64,000 nucleotides of DNA from Prochlorococcus marinus str. MIT 9515 (GTDB taxonomy: Bacteria > Cyanobacteriota > Cyanobacteriia > PCC-6307 > Cyanobiaceae), in contig NC_008817.1 of the NCBI RefSeq assembly GCF_000015665.1, positions 1,426,001-1,490,000 of the forward strand, read 5' to 3'. A program made the translations under genes and the position numbers. Shown piece by piece: positions 1 to 10,451 of the stretch. Below the pieces are notes generated by a model that was given only the letters and a program-made list of their open reading frames with translations, did not search any database and was not told where the DNA came from. Numbering within the stretch: position 1 is the first letter of the stretch; every line of letters starts with the position of its first letter.

Positions 1-40
1 AGATACCATGGATTTAAGAATTTAAGGTTGAATTTTGAAT

Positions 41-583
41 TTACTTGGATAGTGACAAACCAAGCTTTCTAATTTGAGAGGCAAGACTAGCATCAATTAC
101 TTTAGATCCTACACTCGCGACGAAACCACCAATGAGTGATGGATCAATTTTAGTTACAAGTTCTAATTTTTCAGTGCCCGCTATATTGATGATCTTTTTG
201 GTAATTAAACCTTTTTGGTCATCAGTAAGCTCAACGGCGGAAGTAACAGTTGCCAATGCAATATTACTATTTTCTCTGTGAATTTCTAAAAATCTATTGA
301 GAATTGAAGTTACAATTCCAATTCTTTGCCTATCAGCCAATAATTTCAAGAAATTAAGAAGAGAAGAATTAATCCTATCTGAAAAAATTTCAATTATAAT
401 TTTTCTCTTAGTTTCTGTCTCTAAAACTGGAGAAGATAATGTTTTCTCTAGCTCAGGGGCATCATTAATTAAAGTAAGTAGTTGTTTTACTTCATTAACC
501 ATTTCTTCAGTTTGATCATTTTCATTAACAACCTGAAGTAATGCTTCTGCATATGGAGTAGTGACTGAATTTAAAAGTGGCAT
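41..583 (-). CDS. atpH: ATP synthase subunit delta (F1 peripheral stalk)
   Basis: This 180-aa protein is the delta (OSCP) subunit, which joins the b/b' stalk to the top of the alpha3beta3 head on the cytoplasmic face of the thylakoid. It has the usual length, a helical N-terminal domain (about residues 1-110), and the conserved C-terminal stretch with IDPSLIGGFVASVGSKVIDAS near residues 145-165 that marks the family. The stop lies 40 bp from the window edge, where atpA would follow in the cyanobacterial order. The start shares one base with the stop of atpF, consistent with translational coupling. Confidence 0.95.
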   Translation of the reverse strand: MPLLNSVTTPYAEALLQVVNENDQTEEMVNEVKQLLTLINDAPELEKTLSSPVLETETKRKIIIEIFSDRINSSLLNFLKLLADRQRIGIVTSILNRFLEIHRENSNIALATVTSAVELTDDQKGLITKKIINIAGTEKLELVTKIDPSLIGGFVASVGSKVIDASLASQIRKLGLSLSK

Positions 584-1095
584 TAGTTCATCTCAATATT
601 GTTTATGGATTGAGTTACCAAATTTTCTTGAGTTGTTTGATCAAGTCTATTTGGTAGAGAATCTAAAGCTTTCTTAATAGCTAATTCAACAGCTTCTTTA
701 CGAAGTTGAGAAATCGCTCTTGAGGCTTCTGAGCTTTCGTCAGAGATGGCACTTTGTTTTATTCGTGCCATTTCTTCAATAGCTTTTTTCTCACTTTCCA
801 TCCTGATTGATTCAGATCTCTTAAGAGAATCTGCCTTTATTTGACTAGCTTTTTCTTCTGCTAAGGATAAGTCAGTCTTTGCTTTCTCTAAAGCTTGTGT
901 TGCTTTAAGAAGTCGATCTTCTGCATCTTTTAATTCAAGAAGTATTCCCTCTCTTCTTTTTTGAAGCATTTTACCGAGAAAACTTGGTAAAAATTTGTAA
1001 AGACCAAAAACGACTACAGCCCAGTTAAGAACGTTAGTTTCGAATAAATTAAGATTTAATCCAAAACCTTCTGTAGCTAAAAGAGGTAAATTCAT
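583..1095 (-). CDS. atpF: ATP synthase subunit b (F0 peripheral stalk)
   Basis: Subunit b is 170 aa, with an N-terminal membrane segment (about residues 18-38, after [13 protein letters not shown]) and a long charged coiled-coil helix. One b and one b' form the stator stalk that holds the F1 head still against rotor torque. The gene overlaps the upstream b' gene by 4 bp (ATGA type) and abuts atpH downstream. The [14 protein letters not shown] opening is typical of cyanobacterial and plastid b subunits and separates it from the neighbouring b'. Confidence 0.95.
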   Translation of the reverse strand: MNLPLLATEGFGLNLNLFETNVLNWAVVVFGLYKFLPSFLGKMLQKRREGILLELKDAEDRLLKATQALEKAKTDLSLAEEKASQIKADSLKRSESIRMESEKKAIEEMARIKQSAISDESSEASRAISQLRKEAVELAIKKALDSLPNRLDQTTQENLVTQSINNIEMN

Positions 1096-1553
1096 TTTTC
1101 TAGAATTAATCTATTAACAATAAGTTCGCTTAAGTCATCAGCTTGCTTAAAAAGTTGGTCACGAGCAGAAGATGTCTGATTTTCTATTTCTAACCTTGCT
1201 TTTTCTTTAGAAGCATTTGCTTCATTATTAGCAAGTTCAAGAGCTTCTTTGTAAAGCTTATCAGATTCATTCTCGGCATCACTCACAATTTTTTGAGCTT
1301 CAGAACGAGCACTTTGAAGCTGGCTTAATAAATCAGCTTCTAATTTTTCAACTTCTGAAAGTTTATTTTTGGCCTCCATAATATTATTACTTACAAATTT
1401 TTCTCTTTTTTCAACAACCTTGCCTACAGGTTTAAAAAAGAGAGAATTTAATATGTAAGTAAGAGCGACTACTTGTATTGCCATAAGAGGCAAAGTGGCA
1501 TTTATGTCAAATAACCCACCTTCGGTAGCTCCAAAAAAATTAAAGGCCAACAT
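1092..1553 (-). CDS. atpF2: ATP synthase subunit b' (F0 peripheral stalk)
   Basis: This is the b' subunit of 153 aa (also called atpG in cyanobacteria). The N-terminal part ([16 protein letters not shown]) leads into one membrane helix, followed by a highly charged alpha-helical domain rich in Glu, Lys and Ala. Distinct b and b' genes are typical of photosynthetic bacteria, where a heterodimer replaces the E. coli b2 homodimer. It lies 69 bp downstream of atpE in the same operon. Confidence 0.95.
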   Translation of the reverse strand: MLAFNFFGATEGGLFDINATLPLMAIQVVALTYILNSLFFKPVGKVVEKREKFVSNNIMEAKNKLSEVEKLEADLLSQLQSARSEAQKIVSDAENESDKLYKEALELANNEANASKEKARLEIENQTSSARDQLFKQADDLSELIVNRLILEK

Positions 1554-1622
1554 ATGTTTCAGTTGATAATTAAAAAATTATATTTAAATATTGCTAATAA
1601 GAATTAAAAGCAACATTAACTT

Positions 1623-1886
<264 letters not shown>

Positions 1887-1926
1887 TTAATGCTTGTGAT
1901 AAATCTTTTTGTCTGTCACGCTTGGA

Positions 1927-1963
1927 CATTCTTTTTTAAGAATGGGTCTGAATTTTTCAGACC
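1927..1963 (-). other. Tandem RNA hairpins between atpB and atpE
   Basis: Two perfect inverted repeats lie directly side by side. The first (1927-1944) has a 7-bp stem, CATTCTT/AAGAATG, and a 4-nt loop. The second (1945-1963) has an 8-bp stem, GGTCTGAA/TTCAGACC, and a 3-nt loop. In the minus-strand mRNA they sit between the atpB stop and atpE, ending 58 nt before the atpE start. No T-tract follows, so they do not look like a terminator. A processing or stabilising role that raises subunit c output is an inference. Confidence 0.65.
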
Positions 1964-2030
1964 TACGCGATTAAATATTTTGCCAGATTACAGGCCCTTT
2001 GTAAAAGAGTCTGAATGTATTTAAAAGATG

Positions 2031-2756
2031 CTAATGATGTTCCTCTACCGCTTCTCCTATGTAGTAAGCAGCAAGTGTAGCGAAGATTAATGCTTGGATT
2101 GCACTTGTAAACAACCCAAGAAACATTACAGGAATTGGTAAAACTAGGGGAACCAGGAAAACCAAAACACCAACTACAAGTTCATCAGCAAGAATATTCC
2201 CAAAAAGCCTGAAAGATAATGATAAGGGTTTGGTAAAGTCTTCTAAAATTTTAAAAGGTAGCATTATCGGTGTTGGATGAACATAATATTCGAAGTATCT
2301 CCAGCCCTTATTGCTTAAACCAGCATAGAAATAAGATAAAGATACTAACAAGGCCAGTGCAATAGTTGTATTAATATCAGCTGTCGGAGCTCCTAATTCT
2401 CCACTTGGTAACTTTATTAATCTCCAAGGTATAAGCGCCCCTCCCCAATTACTAACAAACACAAATAAGAATAGAGTTCCGATAAAAGGCATCCAATCTC
2501 TATAAACTTTTTCACCAATTTGAGTTCTTGCAAGATCTCTAATATAGTCCCATAAAAATTCAAGTAAATTTTGCAATCCTTTAGGATCATTTTCCATTTT
2601 TTTCGTCCCTAAAGAGATAAAAACTAATAATGAACCTAATAGGATCCAAGAAGTTAAAAAAACTTGTCCATGAAGTCTTATATTTCCAATTTGCCAATAT
2701 AGATGTTGACCAACTTCTAATGCTGCAAAATTTGTCGACAAGGAGTTTAATAACAT
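2031..2756 (-). CDS. atpB: ATP synthase subunit a (F0 proton channel)
   Basis: Subunit a is 241 aa (atpI in plastid naming). It forms the two half-channels through which protons reach the c-ring. The essential arginine is Arg183 in the motif [18 protein letters not shown], and the C-terminal helix with [17 protein letters not shown] is also typical. Several hydrophobic segments are visible, including about 35-50, 92-112, 130-146 and 194-232. It is preceded by atp1 with a 45-bp gap. Confidence 0.96.
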   Translation of the reverse strand: MLLNSLSTNFAALEVGQHLYWQIGNIRLHGQVFLTSWILLGSLLVFISLGTKKMENDPKGLQNLLEFLWDYIRDLARTQIGEKVYRDWMPFIGTLFLFVFVSNWGGALIPWRLIKLPSGELGAPTADINTTIALALLVSLSYFYAGLSNKGWRYFEYYVHPTPIMLPFKILEDFTKPLSLSFRLFGNILADELVVGVLVFLVPLVLPIPVMFLGLFTSAIQALIFATLAAYYIGEAVEEHH

Positions 2757-2801
2757 TTTGATTTAAAGAAAAATTAATAAATTTTGATAAGCAAAATTTA
2801 T

Positions 2802-3281
2802 TTAAGAACGTGAAAAATAAAATATAAGAGAAGGCTTATAGATAAAAAAGCCTATCATTGCTGGGAAAATATCTAAGGATGCTAGCTTGCTCGCAAAAAT
2901 AAAGAGACAAACTGGAACCAATAGTTGTAATTGAGAAACACCTCTAGATTCTTTTCCTATTTTGCCTATACTTTTAGCAAGCAAACGTAAGTAAAAAATA
3001 CCAGCAATGGCACCTATAAAAACACTAAAACCAAAAGTATACCCAATTAGAATCCCTGTTATAGATGCTACTAAAATGGCAACAATAAAAGTAATACCAA
3101 AAATTGTTATTTGTAATTTGGTATATTCATCATTTTTTGAAAATAATCTTTGAAATTGACTTCCAAAAACTAATTTTATTTTATTAATGAAAGAATCATC
3201 ATGGGAAGGAGTATCGAGAACATTCTTACTATGAAGATGTTCGATATTTTTTTTTCTATTTGAGTCCACTGATGTGAACAT
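2802..3281 (-). CDS. atp1: ATP synthase accessory protein I (Atp1)
   Basis: A 159-aa small membrane protein at the head of the ATP synthase operon, the usual place of atpI/atp1. The first 50 residues are polar and poorly conserved, followed by about four hydrophobic helices (around 55-80, 84-103, 118-133 and 138-156). Family members are thought to help c-ring assembly or magnesium supply and are not essential in other bacteria. The assignment rests on position, size and topology more than on motifs. An AAGGGGG Shine-Dalgarno-like run lies before the ATG. Confidence 0.85.
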   Translation of the reverse strand: MFTSVDSNRKKNIEHLHSKNVLDTPSHDDSFINKIKLVFGSQFQRLFSKNDEYTKLQITIFGITFIVAILVASITGILIGYTFGFSVFIGAIAGIFYLRLLAKSIGKIGKESRGVSQLQLLVPVCLFIFASKLASLDIFPAMIGFFIYKPSLIFYFSRS

Positions 3282-3551
3282 AATTTAGAAAACCCCCTTT
3301 ATACAGATTTAAGTAAGTATATAAACTCACGGAATCTATCATGGAGAGGGGCCTTTTAGCTAGGTATTCTTTGTTTAAAGTCCTAATTCTTAAGATTTGT
3401 GATATTTGATTTATATGTTTTTGAATAACTAAAAAAGGGTTTGAGTTTTGTTAATCAAAATCAATTTAATTGACATTCACTTCAAAACTTAGCTTAAAGA
3501 CTTGGCAAAGTAGTTATTTGACGTCTCAATAGTATATCTACGAACTTTAAC
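3282..3551. other. Divergent promoter region atp1 / ftsW
   Basis: 270 bp without a gene, separating the ATP synthase operon (-) from ftsW (+). On the minus strand a TATATA at 3319-3324 would give a leader of about 30 nt ending in the atp1 ribosome binding site, so it is a fair -10 candidate. No strong hairpin or conserved small ORF was seen. Promoters are not resolved further. Confidence 0.4.
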
Positions 3552-4781
3552 TTGGAGATAAGTAAAGCCGCTAAAAAATATTCACATTCTTTTGAAAGAA
3601 ATAGAACTTTTGATTCCAGAATAAAACCTAATTATTTAAGGAACAATTTCTTACCTTTACCGTGGGAAATCTGGCCTTATGAAGGGAAAATCCTGCTTAT
3701 TTTGATATGTATTTGGTCTATTTTTGGTTTATTTATACTTGGTTCTGCAAGTTGGTGGGTGGCTAGCAAAGAAATGGGGGATTGGGCTTATTATTTAAAA
3801 AGGCAAATTATTTGGTGTATTCCGGGATTAACTATCTTTTATTTTGTTTTAAATACAAATATTAGAGATCTTTTAAAAACTTCAAAAATTATCTTCTATT
3901 TCTTAATTATCTTGATAATTTCAACAATTTTCTTCGGAAGTACAGTAAACGGTTCTTCAAGATGGTTAATTATGGGTCCTCTACAAATTCAACCCTCGGA
4001 ATTGATCAAACCTTTTGCGATTTTAGAAGCAGCCAACTTATTTGCACATTGGAATTTAATAAAAAAAAATAAAAAACTTATTTCATTAAGTACTTTTGGA
4101 TTGCTAATTTTATTAATAATGAAGCAACCCAATCTTAGTACGGCAGGATTAACAGGGATTCTTTTTTGGGTAATGGGTTTATGCGGTGGAGTTAAATACA
4201 GTTCACTCTTTTCAGTAGCTTCTCTAGGATTTTTGAGTGGTTGTATTAGTATTTTGAGTAATGAATATCAAAAGCTAAGAGTAATATCATTTATTGATCC
4301 TTGGAAAGATTCAGAGGGCAATGGATATCAATTAATTCAAAGTTTATTAGCGATAGGTTCAGGAGGATTATTTGGGCAAGGATTTGGTCTGTCTACACAA
4401 AAATTACAATATTTACCAATTCAAAGCACAGATTTTATTTTTGCTATTTTTGCAGAAGAATTTGGTTTATTAGGATCAACATTATTATTAGGTTTTTTAG
4501 TTCTTCTCTCTTATGTAAGCTTAAGGATTGCAATAAAATGCAGGAATAACTATACCAAGTTAGTCGCTATTGGATGTGTAACCTTACTAATAGGTCAATC
4601 CATATTGCATATAGCTGTAGCGACAGGAATGATGCCCACAACTGGGCTGCCGCTACCCTTTGTAAGTTACGGAGGAAATTCCTTATTATCCTCATTTTTT
4701 GTAATTGGAATGTTGTTAAGGTGCTCATTAGAGTCAACTGGCTTCATAGGCATTATTAGTGCACGAAAGTCTCTTAATTAG
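3552..4781 (+). CDS. ftsW: Cell division protein FtsW (SEDS glycosyltransferase)
   Basis: A 409-aa SEDS-family polytopic membrane protein that polymerises septal peptidoglycan from lipid II together with its cognate PBP. About ten membrane segments are visible after a 45-residue cytoplasmic N-terminus. Family motifs include GSSRWLIMGPLQIQPSELIK (about 137-156), GFGLSTQKLQYLPIQSTDFI, and the C-terminal VSYGGNSLLSSF. The start is a TTG; no ATG or GTG is available in frame between the upstream stop and the first helix, so the exact start is uncertain. FtsW is preferred over RodA because of the sequence motifs and the single-gene context. Confidence 0.88.
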   Translation: MEISKAAKKYSHSFERNRTFDSRIKPNYLRNNFLPLPWEIWPYEGKILLILICIWSIFGLFILGSASWWVASKEMGDWAYYLKRQIIWCIPGLTIFYFVLNTNIRDLLKTSKIIFYFLIILIISTIFFGSTVNGSSRWLIMGPLQIQPSELIKPFAILEAANLFAHWNLIKKNKKLISLSTFGLLILLIMKQPNLSTAGLTGILFWVMGLCGGVKYSSLFSVASLGFLSGCISILSNEYQKLRVISFIDPWKDSEGNGYQLIQSLLAIGSGGLFGQGFGLSTQKLQYLPIQSTDFIFAIFAEEFGLLGSTLLLGFLVLLSYVSLRIAIKCRNNYTKLVAIGCVTLLIGQSILHIAVATGMMPTTGLPLPFVSYGGNSLLSSFFVIGMLLRCSLESTGFIGIISARKSLN

Positions 4782-4864
4782 TTAGAATTTAAGAGATTTA
4801 GATTCTTGTCATCACATCTATTAATTTAGTTATTTCAGAATTAGCTCAAAAAGGTAATTTACTA

Positions 4865-5521
4865 ATGGAGCAAGGGCTTAATAATCCAGGCCCGTTTACA
4901 ATATTTTTGGTATTTACAGCAGGCCTTTTAACCAGTCTTGGCCCATGTTCTTTATCTTTACTGCCAATCACAATTGCGTATATTGGTGGAACAAAGAAAA
5001 ATAAATTTAAACTTATAAGTTTTTCTGGCGGAGTTATTTTTTCGCTAGTTACTTTAGGAGCATTAAGTGGATTCTTAGGGAAAATATATGGTCAATTACC
5101 CTCTTATTACTCTTCTTTAGTTGCTTTCATAGCAATAATTATGGGTCTAAATTTATTAGGAATTTTAAAATTCCAATTACCAAATGGGCCCGACTTAAGA
5201 TTTATGGAAGATAAGGTGCCTCCTTTAATAACACCTTTTCTGATAGGTGGAACTTTTGGTCTCGCTTCCTCACCATGCATTACTCCAGTACTGGCTACAC
5301 TATTAGCTTGGGTATCGCAAGCAAAAAACCCCACAATTTCAATAATCTTTTTGTTCTTCTTTGGACTAGGTCAAATAACACCCTTAATACTTGCGGGGGC
5401 AACAACTGAAAATCTAAAGCAGTTTCTAGAACTCAGAAAATATAGTCAAATAATTCCTACTTTAAGTGGAGTATTTTTAGTTTCTGTAGGAATTTTAAAT
5501 TTAATTTCAAATTGGATTTAA
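4865..5521 (+). CDS. ccdA: Cytochrome c biogenesis protein CcdA
   Basis: CcdA (218 aa) is a membrane thiol-disulfide carrier that passes electrons from stromal or cytoplasmic thioredoxin to the thylakoid lumen, keeping apocytochrome c haem-binding cysteines reduced. It has six predicted membrane helices and the two redox cysteines in the expected settings: Cys28 in [12 protein letters not shown] and Cys138 in [11 protein letters not shown]. Its stop abuts the start of ccs1, giving the two-gene System II maturation operon seen in cyanobacteria and plastids. Confidence 0.94.
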
Positions 5522-6808
5522 ATGATTATTTTTAAGAATTTGATTTTAAAAATATCAAGTTTAAAATTTGCTATTACATTAATAATTTTCATTGCTATTA
5601 CAAGTGGTGTTGGAACATTTATACCTCAAGGCAATGATCCACAAGAGTATATTGATTTCTACAATGAAACTCCAATTTTTGGACTTATTAATGGATATCA
5701 AGTAATAAAACTTCAATTAAATCATGTTTATACAAGTAATTGGTTTTTATTTTCATTAATACTCCTTTGTATTTCTCTTGCGGCTTGCAGCTTTCGGAGA
5801 CAAATACCTTCTTTAAAAGCTGCATTAAAATGGACTGACTATAAAAATGAAAAAAGATTCTACAAACTTCAATTAACTACTAATTACAAAGTAAGCCAAG
5901 ACGTAAATCATATTTTAAAAGCTGATTCTTTACTAAGAAAAAAAGGTTGGAGCATTTCCAAATTTGAAAATCGCTTATCGGCAAGAAAAGGTCTCGTGGG
6001 AAAACTTGGACCTATAATTGTCCATATTGGGCTTATTATTTTACTTATTGGCTCTGCATATGGAAATTTCAGTAGCCAATCTAAAGAACAATATTTGAGA
6101 CTAGGAGAAAGTTTAGATTTAATAAATGAGAATAAAAATTCTAAGTTCACAATAAAATTAAACAACTTTTTAATAGAGCGTGAAAGTGATGGAAAACCAA
6201 AGCAATTTATTTCATATTTAAACTTTTTTTCAGAAGAGCAACATTTAAATGAAATAAAAACAACGCAAGTAAATCACCCGATTAGATTCAGAGGTTTAAC
6301 TATTTATCAAGCTGATTGGTCAGTTTCAAATATTGTTTTGGAGATTGATAGTGTTCTTTACCAACTAAAACTAAAACCTATTCCAGAGATAGGAGATCAA
6401 ATATGGGGACTTTTAATTGAATTGGGAAGAGAAAATAAAAAAAATTATCTTTTAACCATTGATAATGAAAATGGTCCTCTTAAAGTCTCAAATATTAAAG
6501 ACTTTTCTGAAATGTTTATTTATTTAAATGATGATCCTATCGAAATTAATTCTTCAAAACTATCTTTAAAAAAAATTATTCCTAGTAGTGGTTTGATAAT
6601 TAAAAATGATCCTTCAATTCCATTTATATATTTAGCTTTCACTCTAATAATTTTGGGAACAATTTTTAGTCTTATTCCAACCAACCAAATATGGATTTTA
6701 TTCAATGAAAATTCAAATAAATTATTTGTTGGTGGTTTAAGTAATAGAAATCTTTTAGGCTTCAAGAAGGAATTTCAAAAATTATCAGATGAGATAAAGA
6801 ATAATTAG
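5522..6808 (+). CDS. ccs1: Cytochrome c biogenesis protein Ccs1/ResB
   Basis: Ccs1 (428 aa) is one of the two components of the System II haem handling and ligation machinery; its partner CcsA is not in this window. Hydrophobic helices lie near residues 14-34, 73-92 and 155-176, a large lumenal domain follows (about 180-360), and a last helix is at about 365-385. The motif [19 protein letters not shown] is typical of ResB-like proteins and carries a conserved histidine. The C-terminal stop overlaps the queF stop on the other strand by 4 bp. Confidence 0.93.
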
Positions 6809-7215
6809 TTTCTTTTCTGCCCACTGTAAATATCTAATTTCATAGAAACGTTTCCTCTAGGATTAAAATCAGCATTTAAATGTATCCAATGAGGAGCTGC
6901 TGCATTTAAAAGATCATCCATAATTCTGTTTACTACTTCTTCATGTGATATCTTAAGATCTCTAAAGTGATTAATATAAAGTTTTAAAGATTTCAACTCA
7001 TAAACTTTACTATTAGGCTGATAAAAAATATTTAATTTTGCAAAATCTGGATAACCAGAAAATGGGCATTTGCAAGTAAATTCAGGAAGTTCAATTGAAA
7101 TTTCATAAATTCTTTTTTTGTTTGGATTATCAAAGCAAATTATTTTTGATTCTTCTATCAGTCTTTCTCCATATAAAGGCTTATTAGTTGAATCGTATAA
7201 GTTAGGTGTACTCAT
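6805..7215 (-). CDS. queF: NADPH-dependent 7-cyano-7-deazaguanine reductase QueF
   Basis: QueF reduces preQ0 to preQ1 in queuosine synthesis for tRNA wobble positions. The short (unimodular) type is seen: [16 protein letters not shown] carries the active-site cysteine, and [15 protein letters not shown] is the QueF substrate/NADPH signature. The open frame extends four codons upstream to a TTG, but ATG at 7215, preceded by a purine-rich AGAGAAGA, is the better start and gives 136 aa. It is divergent from the glnB operon. Confidence 0.93.
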
Positions 7216-7330
7216 TGTTTTTAACAATCTTCTCTACTAAAAATATATAAAAAGCTAAGAATTCGCAAAAAATCAAAAACATATCTTAGTGTTACAAATC
7301 AATAAGTCAGAGGATATAAAATTCATATTT

Positions 7331-7344
7331 GTATCAACAGTTAC
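7331..7344 (+). promoter_or_regulatory. NtcA binding site upstream of the glnB operon
   Basis: A perfect GTA-N8-TAC box (GTATCAACAGTTAC). A TATATA at 7369-7374 is a plausible -10, which places the box near -43, close to the -41.5 typical of class II NtcA activation, with transcription starting about 15 nt before the 81-aa gene. NtcA is the global nitrogen regulator of cyanobacteria and glnB is a well-known target in the group. Binding here is inferred. Confidence 0.62.
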
Positions 7345-7395
7345 AGTTACAAGCTAATTACAAAGGCTTATATATATCTAGTTTCTAAAAAATTT

Positions 7396-7641
7396 ATGGA
7401 CATCTGTTTAGTAAATATAGACAATAATTTAAATAAATCTCTTCAACCCACCAGTGTAATGGGAATGTTATGGCTCCAAACTCATTTTGAGAATGAACAA
7501 TGGGAGGCATTAGCAAATAATCAAGTAATAATTTCAAAAGAAAATTCAGAGTTACTTTTTAAAGATGCAACTAGCGCTGGGCTTAACATCAAATCATTTT
7601 CTGAAGTTTCAATGCTAGATGTTTTTCAGAAAAAGAATTAA
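7396..7641 (+). CDS. Conserved-looking small protein upstream of glnB
   Basis: An 81-aa soluble protein that I do not recognise. It has no membrane segment, signal peptide or cysteine motif. The middle part (TSVMGMLWLQTHFENEQWEALANN) is predicted helical and amphipathic. It starts about 50 nt after an NtcA box and ends 24 bp before glnB, so it is probably co-transcribed with PII under nitrogen control. The A/T-rich codon use matches its neighbours and the frame is open throughout, so it is likely a real gene. A link to PII signalling is only suggested by position. Confidence 0.75.
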   Translation: MDICLVNIDNNLNKSLQPTSVMGMLWLQTHFENEQWEALANNQVIISKENSELLFKDATSAGLNIKSFSEVSMLDVFQKKN

Positions 7642-7647
7642 ACTTAA

Positions 7648-8004
<357 letters not shown>

Positions 8005-8012
<8 letters not shown>

Positions 8013-8817
8013 TCTCTCTTACCAAATTCTCAATATATTTAAAATTTATTATTGGATTAGATATTCCTGTCTTAGACATCCAAGCAAGATATTCATGATT
8101 TCCTGCAGGGCCAACTAACGGAGAGGCAACTAGACCCTTAATATTCCATTGTAATTTTTCTGCAGTATTAAGAACCGACTCTATAGCCTCAATATGATAT
8201 TCAGCCTTTCTTACAACACCCCCTTTGCTTACTCGATCTTTTCCTACCTCAAATTGTGGTTTAATAAGGAAGATACCCTCTATAAAATCTCCAAATAATA
8301 AATTATTAATAGGTTCGAAAACTAAATTTAGTGATATAAAAGACAAATCTGCTACAACAAAATTTGGCAATAAACTTTCTTCAGAATATATATCTAAAGG
8401 CTTTAAATTTCTTATATTTGATCTTTCAAAAAGAATAACTTTTGGGTTTTTCCTTATTTCCCAAGCCGTTTGACCATAACCTACATCTATCCCGTAGACC
8501 ATTTTCGCACCTTGTTGCAACAAGCAGTCAGTAAATCCACCAGTAGAAATTCCTGCATCTATACAAACTCTACCTTTAACATTGATATTGAGTTTTTTAA
8601 AAGCCTCCAATAATTTCTCACCACCTCTTGATACAAATTGAGCTTCAGATTCAATAATAAATTCAGTTCCTGTTATTACTTGTTGACCTGGTTTATCGAA
8701 AATCTTACCATTGATATCTTTAACCTTTCCAGCAAGAATTAGACCCTGAGCTTTCTGACGAGTTTCACATAAACCTTGGGAAAGAAGATAAAGATCTAAT
8801 CTACTTTTTTTAATCAT
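8005..8817 (-). CDS. tlyA: TlyA-family rRNA 2'-O-methyltransferase
   Basis: The protein (270 aa) has an S4 RNA-binding domain (about residues 3-60, starting KSRLDLYLLSQGLCETRQKAQ) followed by an FtsJ/RrmJ-like SAM methyltransferase domain with VCIDAGISTGGFTDCLLQ and VYGIDVGYGQ. In other bacteria TlyA methylates the ribose of C1409 in 16S rRNA and, in some species, C1920 in 23S rRNA. Older annotations call it haemolysin A. It stands alone, convergent with glnB and divergent from purB. Confidence 0.9.
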
Positions 8818-9107
8818 TTATGGTAAAAATAATTTTATTAAATAACTATTGGCTATTTTCAGATAATATTTTTGAAACATAATGCTTTTTTAAATTTTTT
8901 TAAACAAACAATACCTATTTTTTATAAAGATAGTCCAATTGAATGCTTTAGACACTTTTCAAAAAAAATTGATATTTACAAATATAAAAGCTGTTACATA
9001 AGACAACAATTCTTATGCAAATATGTTCAATGGCAAGTAGATCTTTAAGGTATAGAGCAATTATGAGATTTTAGTTATAGAGTTGAAATTGAAGATGTTT
9101 AAAAATT
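8818..9107. other. Intergenic region tlyA / purB
   Basis: 290 bp, very AT-rich, between divergently transcribed tlyA and purB. A TATAGA at about 9076-9081 could be a -10 for purB. A 19-codon plus-strand ORF (9015-9074) is present but has no ribosome binding site I trust. No hairpin or known RNA motif was recognised. Confidence 0.35.
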
Positions 9108-10403
9108 GTGATTGAACGTTACACATTGCCCGAAATGGGGAGAATCTGGACTGAACATGCGAAATTCCAGAGTTGGCTTAAAGTTGAAATTGCAGCATGC
9201 GAAGCAAATTATTCTCTTGGGAAAATTCCTGAAGATGCACTTCAAGAGATTCGTTTAAAGGCTAAATTTGAAGAATCAAGAATTAAAGAAATTGAGAAAG
9301 AGGTTAAACATGATGTAATAGCATTTCTTACAAATATTAATGAATATGTTGGAGATTCCGGAAGATATATTCATGTTGGAATGACTAGCAGTGATGTCCT
9401 TGATACAGGCCTATCATTACAGCTAAAAGATTCCTGCAAATTGTTATTAGAAGAGATTGAAAAATTAGAAAATGGAGTCAGGTTATTAGCGAGAAAGCAT
9501 AAAAATACATTAATGATTGGAAGATCGCATGCCATTCACGGAGAGCCTATCTCTTTTGGATTTAAATTGGCGGGATGGTTAGCGGAAATATTAAGAGATA
9601 AGAAACGATTATTAAACCTTAAAGAATCTATTTCCATAGGACAAATAAGTGGAGCCATGGGAACTTACGCTAACACAAACCCCGAAATAGAAAAAATAAC
9701 TTGCGATTTACTAGATTTAAAACCAGATACTGCAAGTACTCAGGTTATATCAAGAGATAGACATGCTGAATATGTTCAGACAATTGCTTTAGTAGGTGCT
9801 TCACTTGACAGATTTGCGACTGAAATAAGGAACTTGCAGAGAACAGATGTGTTAGAAGTTGAAGAAGGATTTTCAAAAGGGCAAAAAGGAAGCTCAGCCA
9901 TGCCACATAAAAGAAACCCAATTCGCAGTGAAAGGGTTAGTGGTTTATCTAGAATTTTGAGAAGTTATGTTGTTACAGCTCTTGAGAATGTTCCTCTTTG
10001 GCACGAAAGAGATATTAGCCATAGTTCTAATGAGCGCATCATGTTACCAGATGTTTCTATATGTCTTCATTTTATGCTTAGGGAAATGCAGGAAATAATA
10101 AATAATTTAGAAGTTTATCCAGAAAATATGTTTAAAAATTTAAATATATACGGGGGGGTAATCTTTAGCCAGAAAGTTCTACTTTTACTTGTAGAAAAAG
10201 GTTTGTCTAGGGAAAAGGCTTATAGTTTGGTACAGAAAAATGCTCACCAAGCTTGGAATAATGAGAATGGCAATTTCAAAAAGAATATCGAGAAAGATCA
10301 AGAGATAATGAAATTAGTAACTGAGAATGATTTAAAGGAATGCTTCGACCCCAACATTCATCTAAATAATTTAAATGTAATATGGGAAAAATTAAGTATT
10401 TAA
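9108..10403 (+). CDS. purB: Adenylosuccinate lyase
   Basis: PurB (431 aa) acts twice in purine synthesis: it releases fumarate from SAICAR and from adenylosuccinate. The start is a GTG giving the typical MIERYTLPEMGRIW opening. The fumarase/aspartase superfamily signature is GSSAMPHKRNP (about 263-273), and active-site histidines lie in HVGMTSSDVLDT and IGRSHAIHGEP. The next gene, fumC, is a superfamily relative that consumes the fumarate made here, though the 48-bp gap does not prove co-transcription. Confidence 0.96.
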   Translation: MIERYTLPEMGRIWTEHAKFQSWLKVEIAACEANYSLGKIPEDALQEIRLKAKFEESRIKEIEKEVKHDVIAFLTNINEYVGDSGRYIHVGMTSSDVLDTGLSLQLKDSCKLLLEEIEKLENGVRLLARKHKNTLMIGRSHAIHGEPISFGFKLAGWLAEILRDKKRLLNLKESISIGQISGAMGTYANTNPEIEKITCDLLDLKPDTASTQVISRDRHAEYVQTIALVGASLDRFATEIRNLQRTDVLEVEEGFSKGQKGSSAMPHKRNPIRSERVSGLSRILRSYVVTALENVPLWHERDISHSSNERIMLPDVSICLHFMLREMQEIINNLEVYPENMFKNLNIYGGVIFSQKVLLLLVEKGLSREKAYSLVQKNAHQAWNNENGNFKKNIEKDQEIMKLVTENDLKECFDPNIHLNNLNVIWEKLSI

Positions 10404-10451
10404 ATCACCTAAATATTATTTGAATTTTAACCACAGTTTTTTTTACAACTA

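Noticed and set aside
3340-3408. 22-codon plus-strand ORF in the atp1/ftsW gap
   Set aside because: Short, without supporting signal, and not coupled to ftsW.
9015-9074. 19-codon ORF (MQICSMASRSLRYRAIMRF) upstream of purB
   Set aside because: No convincing ribosome binding site, no recognisable motif, and length expected by chance in a 290-bp gap.
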